From Beaufortia kweichowensis (Eukaryota; Chordata; Actinopteri; Cypriniformes; Gastromyzontidae): a DNA stretch of 64,000 bases. Position 1 is the first letter of the stretch. Each line of letters begins with the position of its first letter. This document shows, piece after piece, positions 1-13,975 of this stretch. Below the pieces are notes generated by a model, which was not told the DNA's origin, made no database searches, and worked only from the letters and a program-made list of their open reading frames with translations. The stretch lies in assembly GCA_019155185.1 (NCBI GenBank), contig CM032809.1:6320621-6384620 (forward strand), read 5' to 3'. Made by a program: the position numbers and the translations under genes.

Positions 1-1019
1 ACACATTTTGTTTCCTTGTGTGTTACAACAGTACTTTCAGTCTAAGCTCTTAAAAATAAAGGTCTTCTTTACAGCAAATTTAGGAAAGAACTCATATTGA
101 GACTGCTGTTTTTGTTTGTAGTAGGTTAAAGATGTACAAACTGTATTATTTCTACAAAATGCTTCCATTTCTTTTTTTTTCACAGCAAATATATATAAAG
201 AAAATAATTATTTATATAATATGAAATTCAGCATAACAATATGAGCAAATAACTGAGTAAAAACATTACATGACTTTGGACTCCATTTTGCCTTAAAGAC
301 AAGATGCATGTAAATCATGATGATTTAATTTCCTCTCTTTGATTATTGAAAAACAAAAATAATCACTTAAAATCTCTCTTTTTTTACCTAATACTAGTTA
401 AAATAAAACTTATGCTTAAATTAGCATCCTCTCTAGAACTTCTCATACGTGTTTAAGATACACAAATTGTGTATATTTAATATAATCTAATTATGATTGT
501 GATCTTTTGTTATCTTAGTTAATGAGTCTCATCAGGTATTCAGTCATGATTAAAAGAAAGCTCAGTGTGCAGGAGAAGTGAAGCATGCTGGGATACTGTT
601 GTCTCATCAGAAGAACCATGTTTGCTTGTCAGAACTCCAGTGGTTTCCCAAATCCTTTGTGCACATGCTGGCAAAAGCTAGCCCTCTCGTTTTCCAAATT
701 ATGCCACGAATTTCCTCTCGTACATGATGAAATTAAATAAATACAATATGCAAAAGCATGCCTGAGCTAATTAAAACAGGCAGAATCACAGTGAGTAAGA
801 CACAATTAATCAGAGGCTAGAGGTGTGAGGAGCAGGGCAGAGATGGTGCTGCTCTTTGTGTACTCAACTCCAGGTATCTTTAAACTGCTACTGAGAAATC
901 AAAAGTAATATTTAGGAGGGCAGACTGGACACCCCTTTTTATGTATATAGTGAATGTTAATAAATCTGGGTAAAAATGGGACTGCTTATTCTGATATACA
1001 CTAGTATTTTGACATACAA
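1..1019. other. Intergenic, AT-rich
   Basis: No gene, repeat family or clear motif cluster recognised. Confidence 0.5.
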
Positions 1020-1020
1020 T

Positions 1021-1107
1021 ATGTCTATGTCTATCTATCTGTCTATATATGTCTATGTCTATCTATCTGTCTATATCTATATCATCTATATCTATATGTA
1101 TCTATGT
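1021..1107. repeat. Tetranucleotide TCTA/TCTG repeat
   Basis: Tandem TCTATCTATCTGTCTATATATG-type units, in which the motif ATCTATCTGTCTATAT occurs twice. It leads into the TATACA array. Confidence 0.8.
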
Positions 1108-1109
1108 CC

Positions 1110-1295
1110 ACATATACATATACATATACAGTATACATATACATATACATATACATATACAGTATACATATACACATACAGTATACACATACAGTATACA
1201 TATACATATACATATACATAATACATATACAGTATACATATACATATACATATACATATACAGTATACATATACACATACAGTATACACATACAG

Positions 1296-1327
<32 letters not shown>

Positions 1328-1339
1328 ATACATATACAG

Positions 1340-1381
<42 letters not shown>

Positions 1382-1460
1382 GTATACAGTATACAGTACA
1401 CATATACAGTATACATATACATATACAGTATACATATACACATACAGTATACACATACAG

Positions 1461-1544
<84 letters not shown>

Positions 1545-1582
1545 GTATACATATACATATACATATACATACAGTACATACA
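1110..1582. repeat. Long (TATACA)n microsatellite with higher-order units
   Basis: About 470 bp of six-base ACATAT units interrupted by CAGTATAC. The block containing ATACACATACAGTATACAC recurs about every 100 bp (near 1170 and 1270) and again near 1438, so the array has a second level of repetition. Open frames on both strands are artefacts. Confidence 0.95.
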
Positions 1583-2883
1583 GTGTACAAATATAGCATA
1601 AAAATGTGTTGTAGAAACTAACATACGAAAATCTTTGGGCCTGTAAGTTAATTTGACGCAGACTCAATAACCCACTCGACTGATTAAGCCCAATCGTTCT
1701 TGTTGGCAGGAGCTGAATGTTGCTTAATTGCAGAGCTTTTCCAAGTCATCAAGTCCATGTCTATCCTCTAATCAGTATTTAAGAAAATTCCCAAATTTTT
1801 CCAAAGGGATCTTTGAAACACAATGCTTTTATTTTGCCTCTGTATCACAGACTCATGAAAAATGTCCTTAATCACACAATGGCAAGTTACATGACAGATG
1901 GTCAAATTTATTTTCTTTCTCCTTTCCATTTTTAGGTGTTTTACATTACACCGAACTCCAGCTGTTCGTTGTAAAAGGTCAACAAATCTGTGCGTACTCC
2001 ATCAGCACACCAGAATAAAGATGAGCGTTTGAACAATAGCTCAGCTGTAATTTCATTTCTCTAATGATTCTTTCTATTCATCAAGTCATGATCTGGGACC
2101 AGAGCAATGTCACAGCTCATCCCCACCTCTCATCTCTCTGTTGGCGCTGCCGCATGTGCTGATGAACATCATGGAGCTGCCAATCTCCAGCTTCGTCATC
2201 ATGCTCTCCCACTGTCTGGCTTTGTCCTCCTGTTTGTTTTACCTTCACGCTCACGCAAAACCCCCCTCGCTGTAACCTACATGTGCGAAAAATGACTGCA
2301 AGGTCAGCCGCAAGAGTTTGATGGCCACTGTGCGTGTTTTGACACATATGTTCTTGTTCTAAGTGTGTCTGATATAGTTTCACTGTATTTATTTACAACA
2401 CAAAGGGCACATCTGCATTCCAGAGATGCAGACATGCTAAATGCCTAATGGTCTCATAATTCATACGCTTTCACCATGTGCAGCAAAGCAGGACTGATTT
2501 ATTGAAAGCCCCAGAGAACAAGCATGTCGTGTTTGTAGTGGTGAACTCCATCATTTTGTTATGGGTGAAGCTTTGAATAGACCCACACTGAGCTGATGGT
2601 CAAATAAAGCTCCTGTCCCATTGTTTGGCTGGACTCTACAAATTGAATAAATCAAGGGTGACTGCACTTATTAACCTCCATTCCCCCTGCTGATTGCTGC
2701 GATCCAGCCCGTGAAATGTGTAATGAAAGAAGGAAGAAAGATACAGTGACTGGAGGAAAATGCTTTTAAATCTGAACATCTGACAGGCAAAACATTAACT
2801 GATTTTATGTCTACATCTCATGTGGCGTCACATGTGAGTAATCTAAAGAAACAGAAGGTGGGTGGGAAAGAAAAACTAAAACT
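1583..2883. other. Intergenic, possible non-coding element at 2450-2720
   Basis: No coding exon recognised. The stretch 2450-2720 is less AT-rich than its surroundings and carries CCCATTGTTTGGCTGG, a SOX-like site. Conservation cannot be judged here. Confidence 0.4.
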
Positions 2884-3212
2884 AGTTAACAGTCACCGTT
2901 CATTAGGAGGAACACCTTTTGTTATTTCCCTATTCACTTTAATATTTCATAGTTGAATTTTAATCTAATCATGACAAACTATAAATTGATGGAAAGGTAT
3001 AAGACTCAACATGAAAAAAACATAAACAAAAAAATAATCAAATAAAAAAATTAATGTTACTGTCATTTATAAAAAAAAATATTTATAAATTACTTATACA
3101 TTTTTTATAAGTAATTTATAAAAAATATCTAATATCTGAAAATTAAAAAAATGTAGTTCAGATTGAATTTACATGTATAATTAATTTCTGCTGTGACAGT
3201 TATCAGGTTAAA
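2884..3212 (-). repeat. Dispersed inverted-repeat element, left copy
   Basis: Reverse-oriented relative of the copies near recql4. It starts AGTTAACAGTCACCG, contains AATCATGACAAACTATAAAT, and ends CTGTGACAGTTATCAGGTTAA. The interior is strongly AT-rich. Confidence 0.55.
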
Positions 3213-4498
3213 ATATCTGAAAATCAACAGAAACCTTTAGGACTGTCAATTAATAAAAAATTTACTGAGCTTAACATTATATATATAAAAAATAAACACA
3301 TAGTTAATCCACATAGTTAACATTTTACATACATACACATGAAAACGCGTATACTTTTACTCTCACATATATTCATGAAAAGAATTTCATGCAAATTTCT
3401 TTCGTTAATCCAAAATATCTATTAAATTCCTTATCCAATACATTTAGAATTTAACCGCTAATTATGAAAGTCCTTTTTCAGGAAGACCTGTTAAACAAAT
3501 GAGTTCTTCCTCACAATCTTTTCAGAGATACCACCTTTTTAAAAAAGACCTTGGCTGGCTCTCCATCTTTTGTTGGAAATTAATTGGAATTTGCTGAAAC
3601 ATCTTTATACTCTATCCTCACATTAATTTGTGTGCAAACTTCAATGGAAGAAACAAGAGAGTGTTTATATTGGCTGGGTGAAGGAGGTGACAGACTTCAG
3701 ACTAGCGACTAGCATGAAATGTTTTCAAGCAATCTTTAAACCATGTTTTCTGTTTCAGCGCACACAAACTAAAAGCTTAATTTGTTATAGTGCGGTGGCA
3801 AATGCCAAGTTTGCAATAAGAGAGAAAAGGGAGAAAAAATCTGAACTTTAGTTTCTGTGAAAGAGCTGTGAATAGCGGCATTAGACAAACGTTTCTTAAT
3901 ATGCTTTTCAGCTGTAGCTCTCATAATAGCCTCTGAATTTCATTGCCATTGTCAATTAGCAAAAGTTTTTTCCGTATCCTTTTTAGCATTCAATTGACCA
4001 AATAAAACTGAGCCCAGTAGCACAAAAGCAAAGCTTTTCATCAAACCTTCGGCTGAAAACAGCTTCACTTTAGTGCAATTCTGAAGAAAAAATGAGCGCT
4101 AATATGTAACTTCTCAAAGAAAGTTGATGCTGACGTCAAAGACGGTCTCTTGTACGGATTACTTCTTTTTTACTGTCAGGCATTGAGTAGGATGAAGCGG
4201 ACACTTTTCTTTTCTGGGTGAATCCATGGATGAAGGATACAATGCTGTTCTGAGTGACAAAATGGCCATCATTATATTTCTCATTATTATAATCCCTCAT
4301 TTAACACATTCAAAATGATTTAATTAAAATGGTCCATTGTTGCCAGCTATGAATGTCTTTTTCAGATATTTCTTGGCACAGATATTAAGTGGCACGTATT
4401 TTGTGGATGAATTGCTCATTTTGCTGACCAGTGTTGTGATTTTTTACCATTGAACAGACATATGACATATTCAGTCATCATATTTATGAAGATTAATA
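3213..4498. other. Intergenic, AT-rich
   Basis: No coding exon or repeat family recognised. Several short open frames have no supporting features. Confidence 0.5.
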
Positions 4499-4905
4499 CA
4501 GTCAAAAGTCTGGAAACACTTACTCACACAAATGTATTATGTCGTGATTTAAAGCATCCAAAATAAAATGTTAAATTTTAGCATTAAAAATAGTCACCAA
4601 GAATTTGTAAAATCATACTTTTGACATTTTATCATTCAGCTTCTTGAGGTCTCAACCTGAGAAGCTTTTTAAACCGCACTGAAGTTTCTATCTATGCTGA
4701 ACTCTTATTGGCTGCTTTTTATTCATTATTTGCTCCAAGTAATCTATTTCCAAATTATTATTTTTTTATTATTAAATTTGAGTTTTTAATTAAAAAAAGA
4801 ATATGTTGGCACAATTATATTTTTGTCTAATTTCAAACATTGACATTTAGATTAAAAGATTTTTAAGATCATGAGGAACATTTTGGTCAATTGTGGACTG
4901 GCTGT
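4499..4905. mobile_element. Decayed Tc1-like non-autonomous element
   Basis: Related to the element in recql4 intron 1. It starts ACAGTCAAAAGTCTGGAAAC, shares CATTTTATCATTCAGCTTCT inside, and ends near GGACTGGCTGTA. The inverted repeats are more eroded. Confidence 0.6.
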
Positions 4906-6305
4906 ATTTGCAGTTTTAAGATGATATTGAAACCTAAATGTCCAAAACCAGTTCCACATTGTCCCCATAAAACACCTTACAGCTTCTGCCCCACCATTGA
5001 AATAGGAAACTCACATGCACTTTTCTGGAGAAACACCTGCAGTCAGACCGGAGGAACTTTTAATGCACCTCATGCGGCGCTGCTGCAGATTGAAAGGGAA
5101 GTAAAGAAAGCCAGCAGTATGAGATTGCTGTTCACCTCTGAGCGAGACTAATGCATTTCGTTGCAGAGCGCAGCTTGAGCCTGGTGAGGAAAAACCACCA
5201 GGTCAGCAGTGACAAGCGCTCCAAAAACTACCCAAGATGCAAAGCGCATCATTTCCACGAAAGTAAAGGCCTTTATTCAAAGTAATTTTAGCATGATTTG
5301 GTGTCCTAAGTGCTTTATAATGGCGCTGAGTCACCGTATTCCAAAGCAACAAACTCAAAACAAGTCCTCCAAAAAATGTCTAAATCTTCCAGTCAATACA
5401 GTCCTTCTGTTTCTGTGCATTATACAGGCACATTTCAATTCTGTACAAAGCCATCGCCTTTCCTTTCCAGTATCTCCCCACTGTCACAGCTGCTTCCCAG
5501 TATGCCGTCCTCGGCGTCTCCATGCCAGCTGAGGGCAACACTGGAAATCTCAACCCTTGGGTAATACCAAGCAGGTGCTGTTTTGTATGTGTGTGTGTGT
5601 GTTGGGTAAAGACCCAGCTGGCCACCAGTTCTCAAGCCTCAGCCCAGCCTTAGGCCGGTGATAAAAGGGCCGTCTGAGCTCCCGGGAGCGCTAAGTGTCT
5701 TGTCAGCCATTGAAACTCTAATGGGCTCCCACCATCACACTCAGCATTCATGGCCAGCCATTATGATGGGGCGAAACCAATCGCTTTACTCTGCCTGTTG
5801 CAGTAAAGAAAGCTGGAGAGGCCTGTTGAAAGTCAATCGTATGCCAGCAGCTGTGCCGTTCCTGAGCTGTCCTTGGGTGGAGGGGCCACCTGGACTTTCT
5901 CTCTGACTTTCTTTCTCTCTTTTGCTTTTACTTTATGTCTCTCGCTATTTCTGTCATTTCTGCGCCATTTGCTCACTCGATTCAGTTGCCAGTTGTCATT
6001 TTTCAGACACGGTGGCTTTAAATCCTTTTGATCTGACAGCAGTCGCCTGTCGCTGTGTCGGATACGCAACTTTGTTCAGATAACATCTACTGTCAACATC
6101 TTAAAATAAACTTTAATTAACGATTTCTTGGTTGTTAAATCGGGCACTGAAGCTATGCTATAATGTGAATGTAGTCACGGCTAAAGGTTGTTGGCAGCTG
6201 CATGATATCCTCACAAAATAAATGATAGTTTTTTTTTGTAGTTGTAGTAGTTTCGAGAGAAAACACAAACCAAATTGAAATTAAAATACACAAACCAGAA
6301 GCAAT
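4906..6305. other. Intergenic, GC-balanced patch at 5640-5790
   Basis: No gene recognised. Near 5588 there is a short TG repeat. 5640-5790 is notably less AT-rich than its surroundings, with no splice-flanked open frame. Confidence 0.4.
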
Positions 6306-6529
6306 ACTGATAGTCTATAGTCAATATTCCTCATAAATGTGCACATGAAAATTAAAATAAAATAATTTCATGTTCTTTGAAGAGTCATCTCTTTTCCATT
6401 TGTTGGAAAAGAGATGAAAAAGATCTCTTGGAAAAGAGGAAAAGAGATGACTCTTCAAAGAACATGAAATTATTTTATTTTAATTTTCATGTGCACATTT
6501 ATGAGGAATATTGACTATAGACTATCAGT
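6306..6529. repeat. Perfect 92-bp inverted repeat (palindromic element)
   Basis: Left arm 6306-6397 and right arm 6438-6529 are exact reverse complements, separated by a 40-base spacer that itself contains shorter copies of GGAAAAGAGATGA. Arms start ACTGATAGTCTATAGTC. Arm-like relatives occur at 18875-18940 and 48205-48262, each near a TTTGCATG-type block with ACCTTAC or its complement, so this is one dispersed family. Confidence 0.9.
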
Positions 6530-8126
<1,597 letters not shown>

Positions 8127-9104
8127 TCTAAAACTCTGCAAAAAAGCAGCATTTCTAAATAAGATACTGTAAATGTACGGTATTAGGATTTACTCTGGCT
8201 GTGAAAATTTTTCAATAATAAATCACAGTCATGTAATGACTTTCTTATCATTAATGTGATTAATGAGCTGCTGAAATTTGGCACTAAATAAGTAGATATT
8301 TTTCTTTCTAAATGTACTGTGTTGCATTCAGTCATCTTAAATGAGAGGTGTTATTACTTTTGTGCTAAAATACTTTAATCACAGCATTATACGCTTATAA
8401 GTAAATATACTGTAAAATACTATAAGTAAATTATTCATTGTTTGATTCTCTCTTAAGGAATTTTTTAACTAAGTTTTCAACTAAGACAGTTTTCAAGACT
8501 ACAGATCTTGGGTGTTTTGGCCATTTGTTTACAGGTTTTAAAAACAATAAAGACATCTCTGTGTAAACTTATGAAAATATCATACGTAATGTACCGTTTA
8601 CATTTGTTTCTTTACAAAAGTGGCAACTACTGGCCTGTAATACAGCATTTTTGTTTTTTGATTGTTTTAACAACATTGTTTTGAATAACATAAAGGATCA
8701 TTCACCTTTAAGAAAAGAATACAGAATAATATGTATAAGAATTTTTGCCTCTAGTACACAGTAGTGTTCTGGTCACGTCCTCATTAAAATTTTAAAGGCG
8801 TTTACCATATGCTCTTACATTCTTTATAATATTTGCATGTTACTCATAATATTTAATACATGATAAATAACTTTGGCAACTTTGAAACATACTCACTGCA
8901 TGGCTTTCAAGAACGACGATGCCACATCCAAAAGCAATATCAAAAACTGCAAAATCAAACAATGGCCAAGCGTATGTCATCCATGTGTTACGCTCTATAT
9001 CTATGTTATCGGTTTTATGGTAAATTATCTTCGTCTCCAAATTCGCAGGTTATAAAAAACGTGCGGGGGGCTAATTAAGGTAAATAGACTCTATAAATGT
9101 GTGC

Positions 9105-9330
9105 TAAGGGGTGGGCAGGTGGCTTCAGCCCATATGAATAATGCATGTGTCCCGTGGCTGTTTTATGGCAGGAGAATGCGATCCATCTTGGGAGCCATCA
9201 TCTGCAGATGTAATATTTATGACATGATTCCTGCCCGTACACAAATGTGCTCATTGTAGAGGTGATATCCCAGAGATGGGCATCACAATGCCAGTGGTCA
9301 CATGCCACTTTTTAATGGAGAAAAGGAGAC
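9105..9330. promoter_or_regulatory. Candidate cis-regulatory block
   Basis: Contains ATGAATAATGCAT (9134-9146), which resembles a spaced POU-dimer site; the E-box CATATG (9131-9136); and the perfect palindrome CATCTGCAGATG (9199-9210), two abutting E-boxes. Composition is balanced and it is non-coding. Function is inferred from motifs only. Confidence 0.25.
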
Positions 9331-10711
9331 GCAGAGCAATGTCTAACATGTGCGATTCGAGAAAGAAAAGAAATACTTACATCACTTCACACCATTTCCA
9401 TTATGCATTCTTTTAGATAAAAATGGGTTTGTGGTTTCTTAAGCCCTTGGCTTAGAGATACGGATGAACCTCTCTTTCTTTTTAAAAACATAATGTGAAA
9501 TCCAATGAAATACTCCACAGCTATGATGCATTTTTGTGTAAATATTGCTGGATCTGTAGCCAGTTCAGGCAAAGAAATATAATACAATGACGTAAAACAT
9601 AACTTTCACAAAACTGTATGAAGGCCAGCGTTCAACTGGTTTCTCATAGCAGCCAAACGCTGACAATGAAAAGAGAACAATAAACTGTTTGGTCTCTCTC
9701 TCTCTCTCTTCATTGCAGCTTCCATTATTGCTTCTTGTTAAAAGCCAAGGGCATTGCACTATCCACACACAAACACACACAAACCATTTCTATGAAAGAG
9801 TATGACAGTATCAGAGGTGAAGAAAGAGAAAATACACAACTCGAAATGCCTTTAGCGGCTGACACTAGGCCCACGCACCTCCTCCCCTCTGCTTTCCCTA
9901 GAGGGGTCGGAGAGGGGAGGGCACACTGGGGTATCTAGAGAAAAATCAGTCCCTAGTGGGCAATTATTCATGTGCGAGCAGTGTAAGGGTGCTTTCTGTG
10001 GGTGGTAGAGCACTGGGTAAACGCTAACCCTCTGAGGGAGTAGCACTCCATTAGAAGTGAATCCATCACCTGCGACGAGCACTTTACAAAAGAGAGACCA
10101 GCGAGGCTATCACTGTCAATGTCACATTTCTCCCAGTACACAACAAGCACAGCCGTAGAGGCGCGGTCCCCAGGGGGCTCGTTCGGTCCTCTTGCTTTCT
10201 GGCTTGTTCTGGTCCGTCTAAAAGCGAAACCGCGTGTGTGTGAGTTGTTTGTAAAAGGCGTGTTATGTGAACACCGGTGATCGCTGAAATTAATTGTTAT
10301 AGATAAAGGGGGATAAACACAAATCTGGCATCCCACCATGTGTTCAGTATCACTGGGTGTAACTAATAAATACAATATTTTGTACACTGTAAAATAGTTA
10401 TATATTTTACATGTATTGTGTAATAAAAGTCTGATATTATATTTAAGTCTACTGTAGGTGTTTGGTACAGCATTATATTAGTTTATGACATACAACACAT
10501 TTACACATTTCAAAATAGATTGAGCAGCATTGTGTTTTATATTCTATTTAAAAACAGAATTTATTTAGCTCATTACACATCATTTATTTACAGTAAATGA
10601 CAATTGTAAAGGTCATCACATCAACAAACTACACATTTCATTTCGATTGCTTTATTATCAGATGCGTTTAGCTAATGATGTGTTTCAGTCTCTCTGTTCT
10701 CTATTTTTATT

Positions 10712-10865
10712 GATGGGGTTGTGTGTCATAATGGCTTAAGCTTTAGATAATTGGAAGGTTACTAGTTCTAGTCCCATAAAGAATGACAAGCACCATTGAA
10801 CAAGCTCTTAACCCCAGACTGCTTCAGGGAGATGGTATCTGTGTAATAAATGTACTGTAAATCGC
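10712..10865 (+). mobile_element. Degenerate tRNA-derived SINE
   Basis: GGAAGGTTACTAGTTCTAGT resembles a tRNA B box. It is followed by AAGCTCTTAACCCCAGACTG and CTGTAAATCGCC, the standard body of fish tRNA SINEs. The 3' tail is lost. Confidence 0.65.
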
Positions 10866-12534
10866 CTACCTAATAATAATAAATTAATTTATTCTTCATC
10901 TAAAGCCTATAGTAAATAAGCCCATTCATTTGCGCTTATAGTTCTTAGTCAAAGCTATGTGTCTACCATCAGCAGAGTGTTATTTTATGTTTGTCGGGCA
11001 AAGAAACTCCAGCCACGCTGTGTCAAAAAAGTGAAGCTCTGCTCATAAACATTTCAGGAGCCTTCAGAGCCTTTGAAACAGTTCTTTCAGAAGCACAGGG
11101 CCGTGTATCTATCCATATTTTATTCCACCTCCGCTCTCTCAACCACAGGGAAACATTTCAACTGGCGCAAGCGTGTCCCTTTACCTCAGTTTTTAACGCG
11201 GGGCAGAAGCCAGCGCAATATGTATTAAACTAATTAAACGTCTAAATCAAATCATTAGTCGAAGGTCTTTTTTTATCCCTGCGCCCGAAGTAAAATGAGT
11301 TAATTTCTCACCTGACTCGAGACGCTTTGTTTTATAACCTAATGCTATGAAAGACATTGGCACTCCACCAACACCGCTTTTCTCTGCCACTTGACGCGGC
11401 GAGCCATTTGTATATAACGCTGGCACTTGCACAAACAATCCAGCAGTTTGATTCTGTGTGGTCTCTTTCCAATTGGTTGCATCCAGCAGAGACTATGAGC
11501 TCTTTTTATACCGTATAATTAAAACTGTGGCAAAGCTACACGTGTGTAGGAGTTAAAAAAATAACAACCGCCTGAGTAACACGGGCTGCAGGAGCGGCAT
11601 CTGGTGACATCCGCTTCAGTTTTGTGTGTGGTGGTACGTGGGAGGGGAATATGGGTGTGTGTGTAAGTGTGTAATGAAGGGCAGAGGGCATTTGGGTGTG
11701 TGTGCTATATATACTGCATTATAGCGGGACACATCTGCCACTGCTGTAGCTGCCGTGCCTGGTGTCTGCTCTCTGGAGAGACTTATTTTGCCGACTTGAC
11801 GTGTTCTCAGCTGGAGCGGCTCTCATCTCTGAGCTCCATGAGAAATCTTAAGGCATTAAACACACACAGGACTGAAACACAATATAATTATTCATTCAAT
11901 TTTAAGGCAGACATCATTTTGTTTGACGTCACTGCAGGATTGTCTTTGTCTTCATTAAAAATAGTGAATGTTGCTACTCTCCGATTGGTTAAACTGATAA
12001 TGTTACGGTTCAAGCGATCCTCAGTCTCTTAAAGAAAGGAGAATTACGGTATCCTTAAAGAAGCGAAATTGCATTTCACAATGAAAAAGAGAAACAGCTC
12101 GAATGCATTGCTTGAATTATTCTGAAAAATTATTATTCGGAGTTCACGTGTCACGGGTGGATGATGCTCCCATAATTTAATGAGAGTTTAAAGAATAGTG
12201 AGAGTCAAGGAAAAAGGGGAGATGAAAAAAACATTTGTCAATTAGTATGTAAATGCATGCAAGCGACTCCTTCAGAAATCCAATCAGGCTGTCACCTCGG
12301 CAGGGGGTGTTATTATGAAGCCCCTGTGAAGTGTGGCTTGCGAGTTGCCATGCAAAATAAGCCGTGTCCACAGACGAGCAGACACTGGCACTCGATCTGC
12401 TGGCTGACACCAGCGACACACGTACACACACATTTATGTTTTCTGTGATATGAGCAATGTTGAAGAACACATTGCGTGTTGATCCGCTGTGCCAGGGCTT
12501 CGCTGAGCCCGCACGACAGGGCGTGAACTTTTAT

Positions 12535-12640
12535 GTCAAATAAAGCGTAATGGTGACATTAAAATGCATGTGGAGGCTGTGAGGCCAATGTGTCATTAGT
12601 TTTTTAATGGCCCATGGGTGACCGGCATAAAAGCTTGAAA
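12535..12640. promoter_or_regulatory. Candidate cis-regulatory block
   Basis: A balanced-composition stretch with GACATTAAAATGCATGTGG, TGTCATTAG and TTTTTAATGGCCCATGG. Looks like slowly evolving non-coding DNA, but conservation was not tested. Confidence 0.2.
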
Positions 12641-13960
12641 GTGCAGGACCTCGTCTCCCTAATTCTGCTATATAATGATGGTCAGTGAATCATGATGAAC
12701 AATCACTGAAGTACTGCTTCAGTCTCTGCGATCTCTTTACATATACCTGATTTCTACTAAAATATTCAGTACACTGCAGGAAAAAAGTATTCTAGTAAAA
12801 AATGTAAATCAGCATCAGCATACATTTTTGCATACGAGTTAATCTTGTACAATTTGACATTGATATATTAGTTAAAAATATATGTCCAGAAGTCCACGCT
12901 TTGAAAATTTATTGATTATAGTACGACGTGTGTGTATATATATATATATATATGAAATCTAAATAAATAAATCTATCTAAATGAAATTTGACTTACATGA
13001 ATTATTTTCATATATGCACAACTGTAACTGGATATGAAGAATTTTTATAACAAAAGAATTGTATTTTGAATATGGAATGGATACAATATGTATGTACAAC
13101 AATTATTTGATTTAATTTCTCATTGTCAGATCAATACATTAAATACCAGACTATAACTAAATAAGTGACTCACCACTCACACAGCCAATGTCAAGTCAAA
13201 TGTCCAAACAAATGTCTTGTCTTTACATTATTTTTGGTACCCACATCCTGTTTGTTTTTGATATAAAGTCTATAGATTTTTTGGGAAATATTGGCCACTG
13301 TATACCTAAATCTCCATGAACATGTGACATCTTCCTGTATAAGATCACAACACTGACTTATCATCATTTACACCAAGGTTTGCTGCTATTCATTTCAGAT
13401 AGATCCTTTGAAAAACACTGGTCAACCACGTCTATGATGGTTACAGCCCTGGACTGGATTAAAATTCACAACATAACAGCATCTCAACCTCAACAGTCCG
13501 GTTGATTCACTTCACACAGGCATATTACCTTCACTCTCTATTATCACATGGTAGGACCTCAGCGTGTATTCTAGAAAAAGTCACTTTACAATATGGTCTC
13601 ATCAGATTCCGACCAAATTAGACTTGAAAAGAAAAGAGATGGAGTCTGAGACATTAAGGAAAAAGAGGAATCCATTTTCTTCTCCCTCTCCAAGCGGAAT
13701 AAACCAGTATGAAGTCAGGCACCAATGAGATGTGAACCTAACCGATCCTACCGGGAATCACTGACAGAAAAACAGCGAATAGTTTTAATATTCCCATAGA
13801 AAAAAGGTGTTCTGGGAAGAAACTCAACATGGCTATTGATATCATCATGGTCAGATGAAGGTCAAAAAATGAGTATTTGTATGTTTGTTAAATGTGCAGG
13901 CTGATGTTACAGTCACAATGTGGCACTCTTATGTCACAAGGGCTTTAAAAGGAATACCAC

Positions 13961-13975
13961 AGCTCCCCCTAGTGG
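13961..13975 (-). promoter_or_regulatory. CTCF-like site
   Basis: The minus strand reads CCACTAGGGGGAGCT, very close to the CTCF core CCASYAGRKGGCR. Motif match only. Confidence 0.35.

Noticed and set aside
1049..1667. Several long open frames with Tyr-Ile/Val-Tyr repeats
   Set aside because: They are frames through the TATACA microsatellite on both strands, with no other sequence support.
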